DNA from: RUG13409 sp045616985
Lineage (GTDB): Bacteria > Bacillota > Clostridia > Peptostreptococcales > Anaerovoracaceae
Length of the DNA stretch: 22,555 bases
Direction: 5' to 3'
Assembly: GCA_045616985.1 (NCBI GenBank)
Contig: JAZLHU010000050.1
Span: 1-22,555, forward strand
The notes beneath the pieces are model-generated. The model was not told where the DNA came from. It worked only from the letters and a program-made list of their open reading frames with translations, and searched no databases. The position numbers and the translations under genes are program-made. Positions 1 through 7,111 of this stretch are shown one piece after another; the stretch's first letter is position 1; each line of letters begins with the position of its first letter.

Positions 1-23
1 AATTGTTGTATAATACGTTCCAT
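1..23 (-). CDS. 5' end of a gene that runs off the left edge
   Basis: Only the first seven codons are in the window (Met-Glu-Arg-Ile-Ile-Gln-Gln). The start is well supported: on the minus strand an AAAGGAGG Shine-Dalgarno (31-38) sits 7 nt before the ATG (21-23). Too little protein is visible to name the product. It is divergent from the DUF169 gene at 311. Its upstream region can fold onto the ribosome binding site (separate entry), so translation may be controlled. Confidence 0.7.
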
Positions 24-96
24 AGAGATTCCTCCTTTAGATGATTTGCGTGATTTTTTTGGTAATAAAATCTTATCACATAGAGGGAATCTCTAT
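21..96 (-). promoter_or_regulatory. Possible RBS-masking hairpin in the leader of the left-edge gene
   Basis: ATAGAGATTCC (22-32) is matched exactly by GGAATCTCTAT (86-96). In the minus-strand mRNA the 3' arm covers the start codon, the spacer and part of the AGGAGG, and the 5' arm lies about 50 nt upstream in the leader. Two more pairs form if one C bulges. The loop holds a weaker dyad (GATTTT/AAAATC). This is seen in sequence; translational control is inferred. Confidence 0.35.
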
Positions 97-236
97 TTCT
101 ATTATTTTTTCAAAAACTCCACAATTACTTTACACCAACGATTTTAGACCGAGGGCCTTACTATGGAATTGGTATCCCGCATTTGCAAAGCGCTTGTGCG
201 GCTGCCTTTTCAGGAAACAAGCGAGGCTTTTCATGG
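97..236. other. Intergenic stretch with a GC-richer structured patch, no gene recognised
   Basis: Between the left-edge gene and the DUF169 promoter I find no coding region with a ribosome binding site. Roughly 150-225 is clearly richer in G+C than the AT-rich DNA on each side and holds several dyads: CGCTTGT (191-197) with ACAAGCG (217-223), and CCGCA/TGCGG around 173-200. It could be a small RNA or the relict of a mobile element end. I cannot assign it. Confidence 0.3.
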
Positions 237-264
237 TTGTTTTATTATTCCTATTTGATATAAT
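237..264 (+). promoter_or_regulatory. Promoter of the DUF169 gene
   Basis: TTGTTT (237-242), a 16-nt spacer and TATAAT (259-264), which is preceded by TG to give an extended -10 (TGATATAAT). It lies 46 nt before the start codon at 311. The AGGAGG ribosome binding site is at 298-303. Confidence 0.7.
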
Positions 265-310
265 TAGAGTGAACAAGTTTTTTTGATTTTAACGAATAGG
301 AGGTAATTAA

Positions 311-1081
311 ATGATTAACCAAAAAGACAGCGAACTCTTAGCAAAGCTTACTCTTAAGTATCCTGCAATTGCGATCAAGTTCTGTTTGGAAAAGCCGAAC
401 GCAGAGCACTACGAAGGCGACAAGCTTGCATTCTGCCAGTACCTTAAATATGCTCAGGACACTCAAAAGCATTTCTATATCACTGCAGAAGACGATGCTT
501 GCTACGGAAAACTGGCACTCGGCATGGAAGACATCCAACCCGTAACAGCTTCCGGCGAAGCAGGAAAAGACTTTGGCGTATTCAAAACTCAGATGCCTAA
601 CAGACTTCTCTACAAGGATCTACCGCTCCTTCCTAAGGGAACGATCAGATACGTTGAATACGCACCTGCAGTATCCTGCGATTTCAATCCTGATCTTCTC
701 CTATTTGTTTGTACAACAGAAGAATCCGATGTTCTCATGAGAGCAACATCCTATGTATCCGGCGATCTTTGGGAGTCCAAAACATCCGCAGTAATGAGCT
801 GCACATGGATGTATGCATATCCGCTTGTTGCAAAGAAGGCAAACCACCTTACAACCGGACTTTATCACGGCCTCAGAAGAAGAAAAGCATATCCTGCAGG
901 CTTAAGAATGCTTTCCATTCCATTCAGCAAATTCCCTGAATTCTTCAGATCCCTTGAAGAAATGGATTGGACACTCATCGCATTCAGAGAAGACGAAGAA
1001 TCCAAGGCAGAGCTTGCAAAGAGAATTCACCACTGGCAGGAAATGGCCGAAGAAATCGGAAGCCACGTTGATCTTCACTAA
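311..1081 (+). CDS. DUF169 family protein
   Basis: This is a 256-residue cytoplasmic protein of the DUF169 family (COG2043), whose function is not established. I recognise it by the N-terminal pattern ending in PAIAIKF, a central block with VEYAPAVSCDFNPDLLLFVC, and a C-terminal block with SGDLWESKTSAVMSC and YHGLRRRKAY. Two conserved-looking cysteines fall at the ends of hydrophobic strands. There is no signal peptide and no membrane segment. The ATG has an ideal AGGAGG 7 nt upstream. It is a single-gene unit: its own extended -10 promoter lies just before it and a strong hairpin terminator just after it. Its codon use and flanking signals are ordinary. Family assignment is fairly sure; any enzymatic role would be a guess. 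Confidence 0.85.
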   Translation: MINQKDSELLAKLTLKYPAIAIKFCLEKPNAEHYEGDKLAFCQYLKYAQDTQKHFYITAEDDACYGKLALGMEDIQPVTASGEAGKDFGVFKTQMPNRLLYKDLPLLPKGTIRYVEYAPAVSCDFNPDLLLFVCTTEESDVLMRATSYVSGDLWESKTSAVMSCTWMYAYPLVAKKANHLTTGLYHGLRRRKAYPAGLRMLSIPFSKFPEFFRSLEEMDWTLIAFREDEESKAELAKRIHHWQEMAEEIGSHVDLH

Positions 1082-1089
1082 TATGCAAG

Positions 1090-1118
1090 AAGGCTCACCT
1101 TTGCGGTGAGCCTTTTTT
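1090..1118 (+). terminator. Rho-independent terminator after the DUF169 gene
   Basis: A perfect 10-bp stem AAGGCTCACC / GGTGAGCCTT with a 5-nt loop, followed by a T run, begins 8 nt after the stop codon. The hairpin also lies just past the end of the convergent gene at 1130, but on that strand the tail after the stem is poor in U, so it may stop that transcript only weakly. Confidence 0.9.
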
Positions 1119-1129
1119 ATTGCAATTAT

Positions 1130-4100
1130 TTACTTATGGAAACCCAGCACACCGGATTTCTTCTTTTCGACCGGTTTTACTTCTTTAGCATCTTCTTTTT
1201 TGTCTTGAACCACATTATCCTTTTTCTTTGTCTTATCGACAGTCTTATCGACAGTCTTATCTGCAGTTTTTTCGTTTGAAATTTCCTTTTCTTTTGCAGA
1301 TATTTCGGGATACAAGTGGCTATTTTTCGGAAGATCCATGTTCGGGTTGGACAGTTCACTCTTCTTTTGTTCTACAGCCGGATTGATGCAGGCTTCGAAG
1401 AAAGCTTCGTAATCAGCCTGTTCATTAGACGTGATAAGGTGGAAACCACCGTTTCCGTCAGGTACAAGCTTTTCAGTCTCATTTTTACCCAGTCCATACT
1501 TTTTCAATGAATCATCATAAATCTTAAACGGATCATTAATTTTACCTTTTTCAGATTTTCCGAAGGAGCGGACTACGCTGTTATAGGCATTGTTCATTTT
1601 GCTGATTTCATCGATCAATCCGTCTTTACCGACAGTTTCACCTTTCTTAGGGAAACCCTTCAGTTGGTTGATAGCAAGTTCGGCACGGGTTTTGAGGTTA
1701 CTTGCTGCATCCAGACGCTTTTTGCGCATATCGGATTCTATAGGTCTGATCTGTCTTCCCTTTGCTGCTATGTATGCGTTGGCTGCTGTGACTATATTGT
1801 CCAGTTTAGTCAGGCAGGATTCGAGATTGCCGTTATTCAGTGAAAGACCTTCAGCCTCTTTGCGTTCTTGCTTCGTGTACTCAACAGGACCCCATTCTCT
1901 TCTCAGCTTAGGCTTGCCTACTGCATCCGCTACAGCGTTCATCATGGCGAGGTATTCTTCGGAGTCGTCTTTCTTGAGGATTCTTGTGGTCGTACGGGCA
2001 TTATCAAAGAATACTTTCAGATCATCAATAGTATTTTTGCGGAAGTCTCCGGAATACAGATGTGTTTTGTCAAGGTCGTAACGGTTTTCTTCTTCTACCC
2101 ACAAATCTGCGATATTAGTATCCTTGCCGATAAGCTTTTCAACTCTGCCGTTCATATCCCTGACTCTGTTTTTCAGGTGTACGAATTGTGCATACATTTC
2201 AGGAATTTCTTTCTTAACGATGCCGCGGTAGCCTTCAACCTCAAGAGCCTTCTCTGTATATGCAACATCGAGCTTCTTTAATTCATCATCCAGTTCATCA
2301 ATTTCCGGATGATTTTTCTTAAATTCATTTTTTTCTTTTTCGTATTCGGCCTCAACGATTTTTTTGTTTGCTATGTTTTCTGAGCACTTATGTTGAAGCT
2401 CTTCTATTTTCAGACTGTTTTTCTCCGGAGTTTTTTTTGCATCCTTTAATACGCCGATTGTTGCTCTTTTTTCTTTTTCCATATTCGCTATTGTATCGGC
2501 TATCTGTTTCTTTAGATTCTCAGAACCATGTTTCTCAATCAGCCTTGCGGTATCAGGACAGTCTTTTTTGAATGAAGCAATCTTATCATCAACTGCTTTC
2601 ATTTTTATATTCAGATCCTGCCTTTGTTTATCAAGAGTTACCTTATCAGTGACCAGTGACTTATTATTAATGTACAGATAATCAACCCTCTTGTCCTGTT
2701 TCTCGATTTCATCGTATATCTTCAGAAGATCATTTTTTTCTTCTTCATCAGCCGCTGAATATTGCAAAAGAGAGCTGATAGCTGCAACATCATTACTAAG
2801 CTTTTCTTTAGTACTACGACGCCATGTGAGCCATGAATTGATTTCTTTACTTGAATAAGTGCCTTGACTCTTAAGCAGCTCCATACAATCACTAACTCGC
2901 TCAGGAGTCTGCTGTTCTTTAATAAGGGTACACTCGACTCTGAGACGATTTGCAAACTGCTCAAATTTATTGCTGAGATCATTTAAGGTCAAATTCAGTT
3001 TTTTAGGATTTTTATTCTGTTTTAATTCAGCTAAACTTGATTCTACCGTCCCATAAAAATCCTTGCTTGCATAAAGCGGAGCGCATTGCTTTTTGGAACC
3101 TGCCGGGAACATTTCCTCTGCTTTTTCCGAATAAAGCTTGGCATAGGCTTCCTGATCGAAGCTTTCAATGAAGCATTTCTGCTTTCCGGAAAAATCCTTA
3201 GCTAAAGAATTGTAATATTTATAACAATTATCTATGCAGGCAAAATAATCTTTAGATTGGATCTTTCCGCCGTTGGCAACAATGCTTCTGTTCAGTTTGA
3301 CATATTCGTCAAGTATCTGTTTCTTTACCAATGTGTAAGAACGAAGCAGGCCTATAGGTGCATAAAGCTCCTTACCCGGCTGTGTCAGTCCGGTTACAGT
3401 AACATTAACATCCTCAAGTTCCTCTTTGCCTGTCAGGAAATCCATTGGCATTTCGTTGTACTGCATAAGGATAGGTGTATCCTTTTCAACCTTTGCCATT
3501 TCTTGCTGAATGGATCTTTTTTCCTCTTCCAGAGGAATATATTCATTCAATTCATTCTGGGATTTTGTCAGAGTTTTGATTTTTTTATCTAAGGTATCAA
3601 TCTCTTTTTCCAGAACCGGTACTCTGTCTTCCCAGTACTTTGTATCCTCTTGAAGCGCTTTAGTTTGCTTTATCAGTTCTTTATTGTCAAACGCATTGAG
3701 CTTTTTTGTATATTTTGAATGTATTTCGGCATATTCCTCAGTCAGCCTTTTTAATGTGGCGCGATTTGCTTCGATATTCTTACCGGTTTGCGCTAAGATT
3801 GCTTCCTCTTGTGGAAGCCATTCGCAGATCTGTCCATAACTTTTCTTTTGGGCGTAAAGCGCGTCAACGTTAGCGTTAATTTGACTTTCCATGCTTTCGC
3901 GGGCTTTCTTGGCAACATCAATAGTACGCATTATCTGCTCGATCTTGTTATGCGATCTGACTGTTGCCAAAGCGCTGCTCAGCAGATTCATCCTGCGGTA
4001 GCCTGCCGCCTGACCCTGCTGTTGTTTATCAAGCCAATCGTATGCCCGGCCGTCTGTGTTTATAGAGTGGTCCCATGTTCCGTCCGGCAGCTTTCCTTTT

Positions 4101-5197
4101 TTAAGATCTGCAAAAACATCTCTGCGGGCATTAACGGTTTTCATCATCAACTGATAGACCTTACTTCTGAGCTCTCGTCTGTTATCTGCCGCATTTTCCA
4201 AACTATCGATATATTCCTGCTGCTTCTTTAAAGGGGCGTTAATCTCATCGATGGTCTTCTGAAGGTCTTCGTTCTTATCTTTCAGCCTTTGTATGAGACC
4301 CGAATCTCTGAACAGTGAAAATCTGTTACTTTCCTTGATTATTATGCTGTTGTTTTTATCTATTGTCTCTTTCAGGTCGGCAATGGCTTTTTTGTTTCCG
4401 TTCTTTGCCGATTTTTCCCTGAGTTCCTTTAACCAGTCTTTTGCATCTTCAACTTTGCCGTAATCGTAACCGATATTTTCTGTATTGAAATAGCTCTGGC
4501 CGCCGAGAAGTACCAGGCATTTCCAGACCAATATTTCCTCTTCTTCTAAGGTTGAAGGCTTCTCTTTGAGAAGAGCCTGTGCTGCTCTCTTCTGATCAGC
4601 ATCGGTTACGATTTGTTCTCTCCATGAAATTACAGCTTCGCTTACGCCCTCTGATGGTGCTTCATTTTCAGAATCTCCCAAAAAGGCAAACTTCTCAAGG
4701 CGGCGAAAATCGTTTTCGCTGTTCCAGTATACAGGGGCATCGTTTTCGTTTTTTACTCTGGGTTTAACGTATCTGTCCTTGGGCTGAGTCTTGTCCATAG
4801 CCCAGCTGTAGTCTTTCCAGTTCCAGAGAAGATACTCCGGATTATCATAAATAAGATTTACTGCTTCAAGCTGAGCGTTTGCCTTTTTCAGGTCTTGCGG
4901 ATCATCCTGCTGAGGAGCAGCCTGAGGCTGTAATTCTTCGGTTGATTTTGCCAGAGGAAGGCCTTCATTCAATGAATCCTCAACAGCAACTGTATCAACG
5001 ATGCCCGCCTGTATTTTTTTCAGGTTATAATAATCCTTATACCACTCAGGCTTCATTGAAGCCTGAAGCTTTGCCGCTACATCAGCGGCATTGTTGAGAT
5101 CTATATTTTCCAGATAATTTTTTCTTTTGATATACGCTTCATATGCACGCAGTTTCAATTCTTGTTCCTGTGAAAGCTTTGTCTTTTTGCCGGGCAT
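1130..5197 (-). CDS. Giant coiled-coil protein of unknown function (1355 aa)
   Basis: I do not recognise this protein. It is very rich in Lys, Glu, Asp, Gln and Asn, has no signal peptide, no membrane segment and no ATPase or other catalytic motif that I can see. The N-terminal 250 residues are Trp/Tyr-rich (WYKDYYN at 52-58, LLWNWKDYSW around 123-132). Long heptad-like helical stretches lie roughly at 265-345, 425-580 and 815-1025. A region at about 1055-1180 (helical, with SEEYLAMMNAV and a NAYIAAKG...KRL block) looks like a compact helical module; I have an impression of similar segments in large uncharacterised proteins of gut Firmicutes, unverified. The C-terminal 55 residues are a disordered Lys-rich tail with a DKTV repeat. 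The ATG has AAAAGGAG 6 nt upstream. It is monocistronic, from a strong promoter (5311-5339). It may be structural, a scaffold or an exported effector. Confidence 0.8.
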   Translation of the reverse strand: MPGKKTKLSQEQELKLRAYEAYIKRKNYLENIDLNNAADVAAKLQASMKPEWYKDYYNLKKIQAGIVDTVAVEDSLNEGLPLAKSTEELQPQAAPQQDDPQDLKKANAQLEAVNLIYDNPEYLLWNWKDYSWAMDKTQPKDRYVKPRVKNENDAPVYWNSENDFRRLEKFAFLGDSENEAPSEGVSEAVISWREQIVTDADQKRAAQALLKEKPSTLEEEEILVWKCLVLLGGQSYFNTENIGYDYGKVEDAKDWLKELREKSAKNGNKKAIADLKETIDKNNSIIIKESNRFSLFRDSGLIQRLKDKNEDLQKTIDEINAPLKKQQEYIDSLENAADNRRELRSKVYQLMMKTVNARRDVFADLKKGKLPDGTWDHSINTDGRAYDWLDKQQQGQAAGYRRMNLLSSALATVRSHNKIEQIMRTIDVAKKARESMESQINANVDALYAQKKSYGQICEWLPQEEAILAQTGKNIEANRATLKRLTEEYAEIHSKYTKKLNAFDNKELIKQTKALQEDTKYWEDRVPVLEKEIDTLDKKIKTLTKSQNELNEYIPLEEEKRSIQQEMAKVEKDTPILMQYNEMPMDFLTGKEELEDVNVTVTGLTQPGKELYAPIGLLRSYTLVKKQILDEYVKLNRSIVANGGKIQSKDYFACIDNCYKYYNSLAKDFSGKQKCFIESFDQEAYAKLYSEKAEEMFPAGSKKQCAPLYASKDFYGTVESSLAELKQNKNPKKLNLTLNDLSNKFEQFANRLRVECTLIKEQQTPERVSDCMELLKSQGTYSSKEINSWLTWRRSTKEKLSNDVAAISSLLQYSAADEEEKNDLLKIYDEIEKQDKRVDYLYINNKSLVTDKVTLDKQRQDLNIKMKAVDDKIASFKKDCPDTARLIEKHGSENLKKQIADTIANMEKEKRATIGVLKDAKKTPEKNSLKIEELQHKCSENIANKKIVEAEYEKEKNEFKKNHPEIDELDDELKKLDVAYTEKALEVEGYRGIVKKEIPEMYAQFVHLKNRVRDMNGRVEKLIGKDTNIADLWVEEENRYDLDKTHLYSGDFRKNTIDDLKVFFDNARTTTRILKKDDSEEYLAMMNAVADAVGKPKLRREWGPVEYTKQERKEAEGLSLNNGNLESCLTKLDNIVTAANAYIAAKGRQIRPIESDMRKKRLDAASNLKTRAELAINQLKGFPKKGETVGKDGLIDEISKMNNAYNSVVRSFGKSEKGKINDPFKIYDDSLKKYGLGKNETEKLVPDGNGGFHLITSNEQADYEAFFEACINPAVEQKKSELSNPNMDLPKNSHLYPEISAKEKEISNEKTADKTVDKTVDKTKKKDNVVQDKKEDAKEVKPVEKKKSGVLGFHK
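1230..1265 (-). repeat. Three 12-bp tandem repeats in the gene for the giant protein
   Basis: GTCTTATCGACA occurs at 1230-1241 and 1242-1253, with a third diverged copy (GTCTTATCTGCA) at 1254-1265. The unit is in frame and encodes the DKTV repeats in the Lys-rich tail. Such repeats can change copy number by slippage without breaking the frame. Confidence 0.85.
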
Positions 5198-5310
5198 TTT
5201 TTCTCCTTTTACGCCATAGCGGGCGTTTATTATTCTTTATGCAATAACTTATTGTATCTGATCAAGAGCCGCGATCATGACAATTAAAAAAATATATTAT
5301 TTAACTGAAA

Positions 5311-5339
5311 ATTATACGTTGTTTTTACTGAAATTTCAA
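5311..5339 (-). promoter_or_regulatory. Promoter of the giant coiled-coil gene
   Basis: Read on the minus strand: TTGAAA (5339-5334), a 17-nt spacer and a perfect TATAAT (5316-5311). The leader would be about 105 nt and holds several dyads: TGATC/GATCA (5259-5277), the palindrome CAATAACTTATTG (5242-5254), and ACGCC/GGCGT (5211-5226), which ends just before the ribosome binding site. The dyads may control mRNA life or translation; this is not shown. Confidence 0.75.
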
Positions 5340-5406
5340 TATTAAAACAATTGCGGCATCGGGCTGATATGATTTTCTCAGCAGCGGCCTTTGAGCTATA
5401 ATCAGC

Positions 5407-5447
5407 AAAAAATACGGGTGTTTTTAGCTAAATGTCAAAAGCACCCG
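5407..5447 (-). terminator. Terminator after the ECF S-component gene
   Basis: On the minus strand, CGGGTGCTTTT pairs with AAAAACACCCG (11 bp with one G-U) and is followed by TATTTTTT. It starts 13 nt after the stop codon at 5460 and separates that gene from the promoter of the giant gene. Confidence 0.85.
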
Positions 5448-5459
5448 GAAATTCGTTTT

Positions 5460-6005
5460 CTACTTATTCAAAATTAATTTTGCCTTTTTCAGAACCATAA
5501 CCAGAATCGGTATCAGGATGATATGAATAATGATACCCGGGATAGCCTTCACTATGTTGGTTGTGATAAAGGCTTCAAAGGTGTAGGTATTGCCTTTGAT
5601 GCCCATCAGAGTCATTGTGGCAAGGCCGGCAACGATTCGGCCGACTATCATGGATATAATGAGCGAAAGATAGATGACCCGGTTTTTCTTTGGGAGCTTA
5701 CTGTATAGTATGCCGGACATAAAGCCATAGCATGCAAGTTCAAAGGCCATGGAGATGGCTGTTGGATACATGAATGGTGTACCGAAAATCATTGAGCGAA
5801 GCAGTGGCGTAAGAAAGCCGACAATAAGACCTGATGGCCAACCGCATACGAAGCCGCACAAAAGTACGGGAATATGCATTGGACAAAGCATTGTACCAAT
5901 CTGAGGAATCTGACCGGTTAAAAATGGCAGCACAAGACCCAGAGCAATGAACAGTGCCGAATATGTGATTAAGAGTATTGGTTTGTTTTCTTTTGTTATG
6001 GTCAT
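5460..6005 (-). CDS. ECF transporter S component, substrate unknown
   Basis: This 181-residue integral membrane protein has about six hydrophobic segments and the look of the substrate-binding S subunits of energy-coupling factor (ECF) transporters, which take up vitamins with a shared EcfA/A'/T module. Typical features are the first helix ALFIALGLVLPF, the PMHIPVLLCGFVCGWPSGLIVGF block and the later IVGRIVAGL helix. The PMHIP pattern is not that of BioY, RibU or ThiT as I know them, so I leave the substrate open. EcfAT genes are not in the window, which fits a group II system with a shared energizing module. The ATG has no good Shine-Dalgarno sequence; the leader is AT-rich and probably only about 20 nt. 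It follows the methyltransferase gene but is cut off from it by a terminator and has its own operator-like repeats. Confidence 0.8.
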   Translation of the reverse strand: MTITKENKPILLITYSALFIALGLVLPFLTGQIPQIGTMLCPMHIPVLLCGFVCGWPSGLIVGFLTPLLRSMIFGTPFMYPTAISMAFELACYGFMSGILYSKLPKKNRVIYLSLIISMIVGRIVAGLATMTLMGIKGNTYTFEAFITTNIVKAIPGIIIHIILIPILVMVLKKAKLILNK

Positions 6006-6017
6006 TTGGTTTATCTG

Positions 6018-6061
6018 TTTACAAAGAGCTGTTAATAATTTTTACAAAGAGATATTAACAA
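6018..6061 (-). promoter_or_regulatory. Repeat array (probable operator/promoter) before the ECF S-component gene
   Basis: Two 18-bp direct repeats, TTTACAAAGAGnTnTTAA, occur at 6018-6035 and 6041-6058 with 16 of 18 positions equal and a 23-bp period. The same bases also form an inverted repeat TGTTAATA (6030-6037) / TATTAACA (6053-6060) with a 15-bp spacer. On the minus strand TTGTTA (6061-6056) and TATTAA (6037-6032), 18 bp apart, could be the -35 and -10. So a repressor bound here would cover the promoter. The regulator is unknown. Confidence 0.5.
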
Positions 6062-6063
6062 TA

Positions 6064-6099
6064 AAAAAACCCGCCTACAAGCCTGTAGGGGGGTTTTTT
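6064..6099 (-). terminator. Terminator after the methyltransferase-CsoR gene
   Basis: An A/T-flanked hairpin: AAAAAACCC-CC-TACA against TGTAGGGGGGTTTTTT with one G-G mismatch and a 4-nt loop. The T/A runs on both sides would let it work in either direction. It starts 8 nt past the stop codon at 6108. Confidence 0.85.
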
Positions 6100-6107
6100 G
6101 TTTAAAT

Positions 6108-6974
6108 TTATATAAACCTATCAATAGCTTTTTTCAACTCATCGATTGCCTTGGTATCACCGTTTTCGATGGCGTGGGAGAGACAGTGAACTATATGTTC
6201 GTTGATAATGTCTTTGCCCAGACCGTTCAGGGCCGAGATAACGGCAGAGAGCTGGATCAGGATTTCCGATACATCGGCATCATTTTCCATGAGCAGCCTA
6301 ACGTGGTTAAGATGACCGGCTGCTCTGGCAAGCCTGTTGAGTTGTTTCTTCTTGGCATCCGGATTATGCTGATGGCTGCCCTCATTTTCAGGAGAGAACT
6401 CCGCAACTGCGGATACCAGATATTTTTCCTTATCGGATACAACCTTATCTACAGTAAGGTATCTTCCCATAAGTTCCGCAAGGTCTTCTGCCTTCATAAG
6501 ACCCATTGAAATTTTCCTTGCCTCTCCTTCGTGGTGTTTATCAATAGCCGCTCTGCTCATACCGTGAGCAATGGTCAGTCTTCCGCCGGGCTTAAGCAGA
6601 TGGGACATTGCATGGATAAGCTTTTCAGGATAAGGAAAATGCGGGAATGCGTTGTATACCACAATACAATCGAATCTGCTTTGGAGCTGAAGCTCCGTGG
6701 CATCTGCACAAATTGTGGATACATACGGATATTTTTTTCTGGCAACCTCCAGCATCTTTGAAGCAATGTCAACACCTATCAGGATGCCGACCTTGCGATT
6801 CTGATAATCACCGAAAAGCTCGCCTGTTCCGCAAGCAACATCCAGAACACTTACGCCCTCTTTTACGCCTGCTTCGTCCAAGATATAATCAACAACCTTT
6901 TGGTTTCTGATGGAATTTTCATCCCAGGTTTCCGCATGATCATTGAAAAATCGTATCACATCGTTTTTGTTCAT
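6108..6974 (-). CDS. SAM-dependent methyltransferase fused to a CsoR/FrmR-like metal-sensor domain
   Basis: A 288-residue cytoplasmic protein with two parts. Residues 1-190 are a class I SAM methyltransferase: motif I VLDVACGTG (43-51), acidic motif II in GVDIAS (67-72), motif IV-like VVYNAFPHF (105-113), and LLKPGGRLTIAH (126-137). Residues 203-288 read as a complete CsoR/FrmR/RcnR four-helix domain (DUF156): KKKQLNRL, GHLNHVRLLME, ILIQLSAVISALN, INEHIVHC. Aligned to the family's metal ligands, His203 matches the N-terminal His of FrmR/RcnR, His260 and Cys264 match CsoR His61 and Cys65, but the key Cys (CsoR Cys36) is Val235. The start has AAAGGAAAT upstream. It lies downstream of the T-box-controlled transporter (137-bp gap) and may be cotranscribed. 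The methyl acceptor is unknown. Two-part reading is confident; whether the second part still senses metal is open. Confidence 0.85.
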   Translation of the reverse strand: MNKNDVIRFFNDHAETWDENSIRNQKVVDYILDEAGVKEGVSVLDVACGTGELFGDYQNRKVGILIGVDIASKMLEVARKKYPYVSTICADATELQLQSRFDCIVVYNAFPHFPYPEKLIHAMSHLLKPGGRLTIAHGMSRAAIDKHHEGEARKISMGLMKAEDLAELMGRYLTVDKVVSDKEKYLVSAVAEFSPENEGSHQHNPDAKKKQLNRLARAAGHLNHVRLLMENDADVSEILIQLSAVISALNGLGKDIINEHIVHCLSHAIENGDTKAIDELKKAIDRFI

Positions 6975-7111
6975 TTACTTATTTCCTTTGATAAAATTAC
7001 AGGATGCGTTCGTATGTTAAATTGCAGCACATATTCATTTTGTAATAATATTGCCGATAATTCAACCCCCATGCAGGGATACCTGATTTATATAAGCCGA
7101 TAAAACAAGCA

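Noticed and set aside
41..286. 81-codon plus-strand frame before the DUF169 gene
   Set aside because: No ribosome binding site at its start, no recognisable domain, and it covers the RBS region of the left-edge gene and the DUF169 promoter.
1590..2081. 163-codon plus-strand frame opposite the giant protein gene
   Set aside because: It is antisense to a clear coding region, low in complexity (Ser/Leu/Arg-rich) and has no ribosome binding site; a shadow frame.
6029..6061. BirA (biotin) operator
   Set aside because: The TGTTAA/TTAACA half-sites look like BirA sites, but they are 19 bp apart rather than the 16-17 I know, and the membrane protein does not look like BioY.
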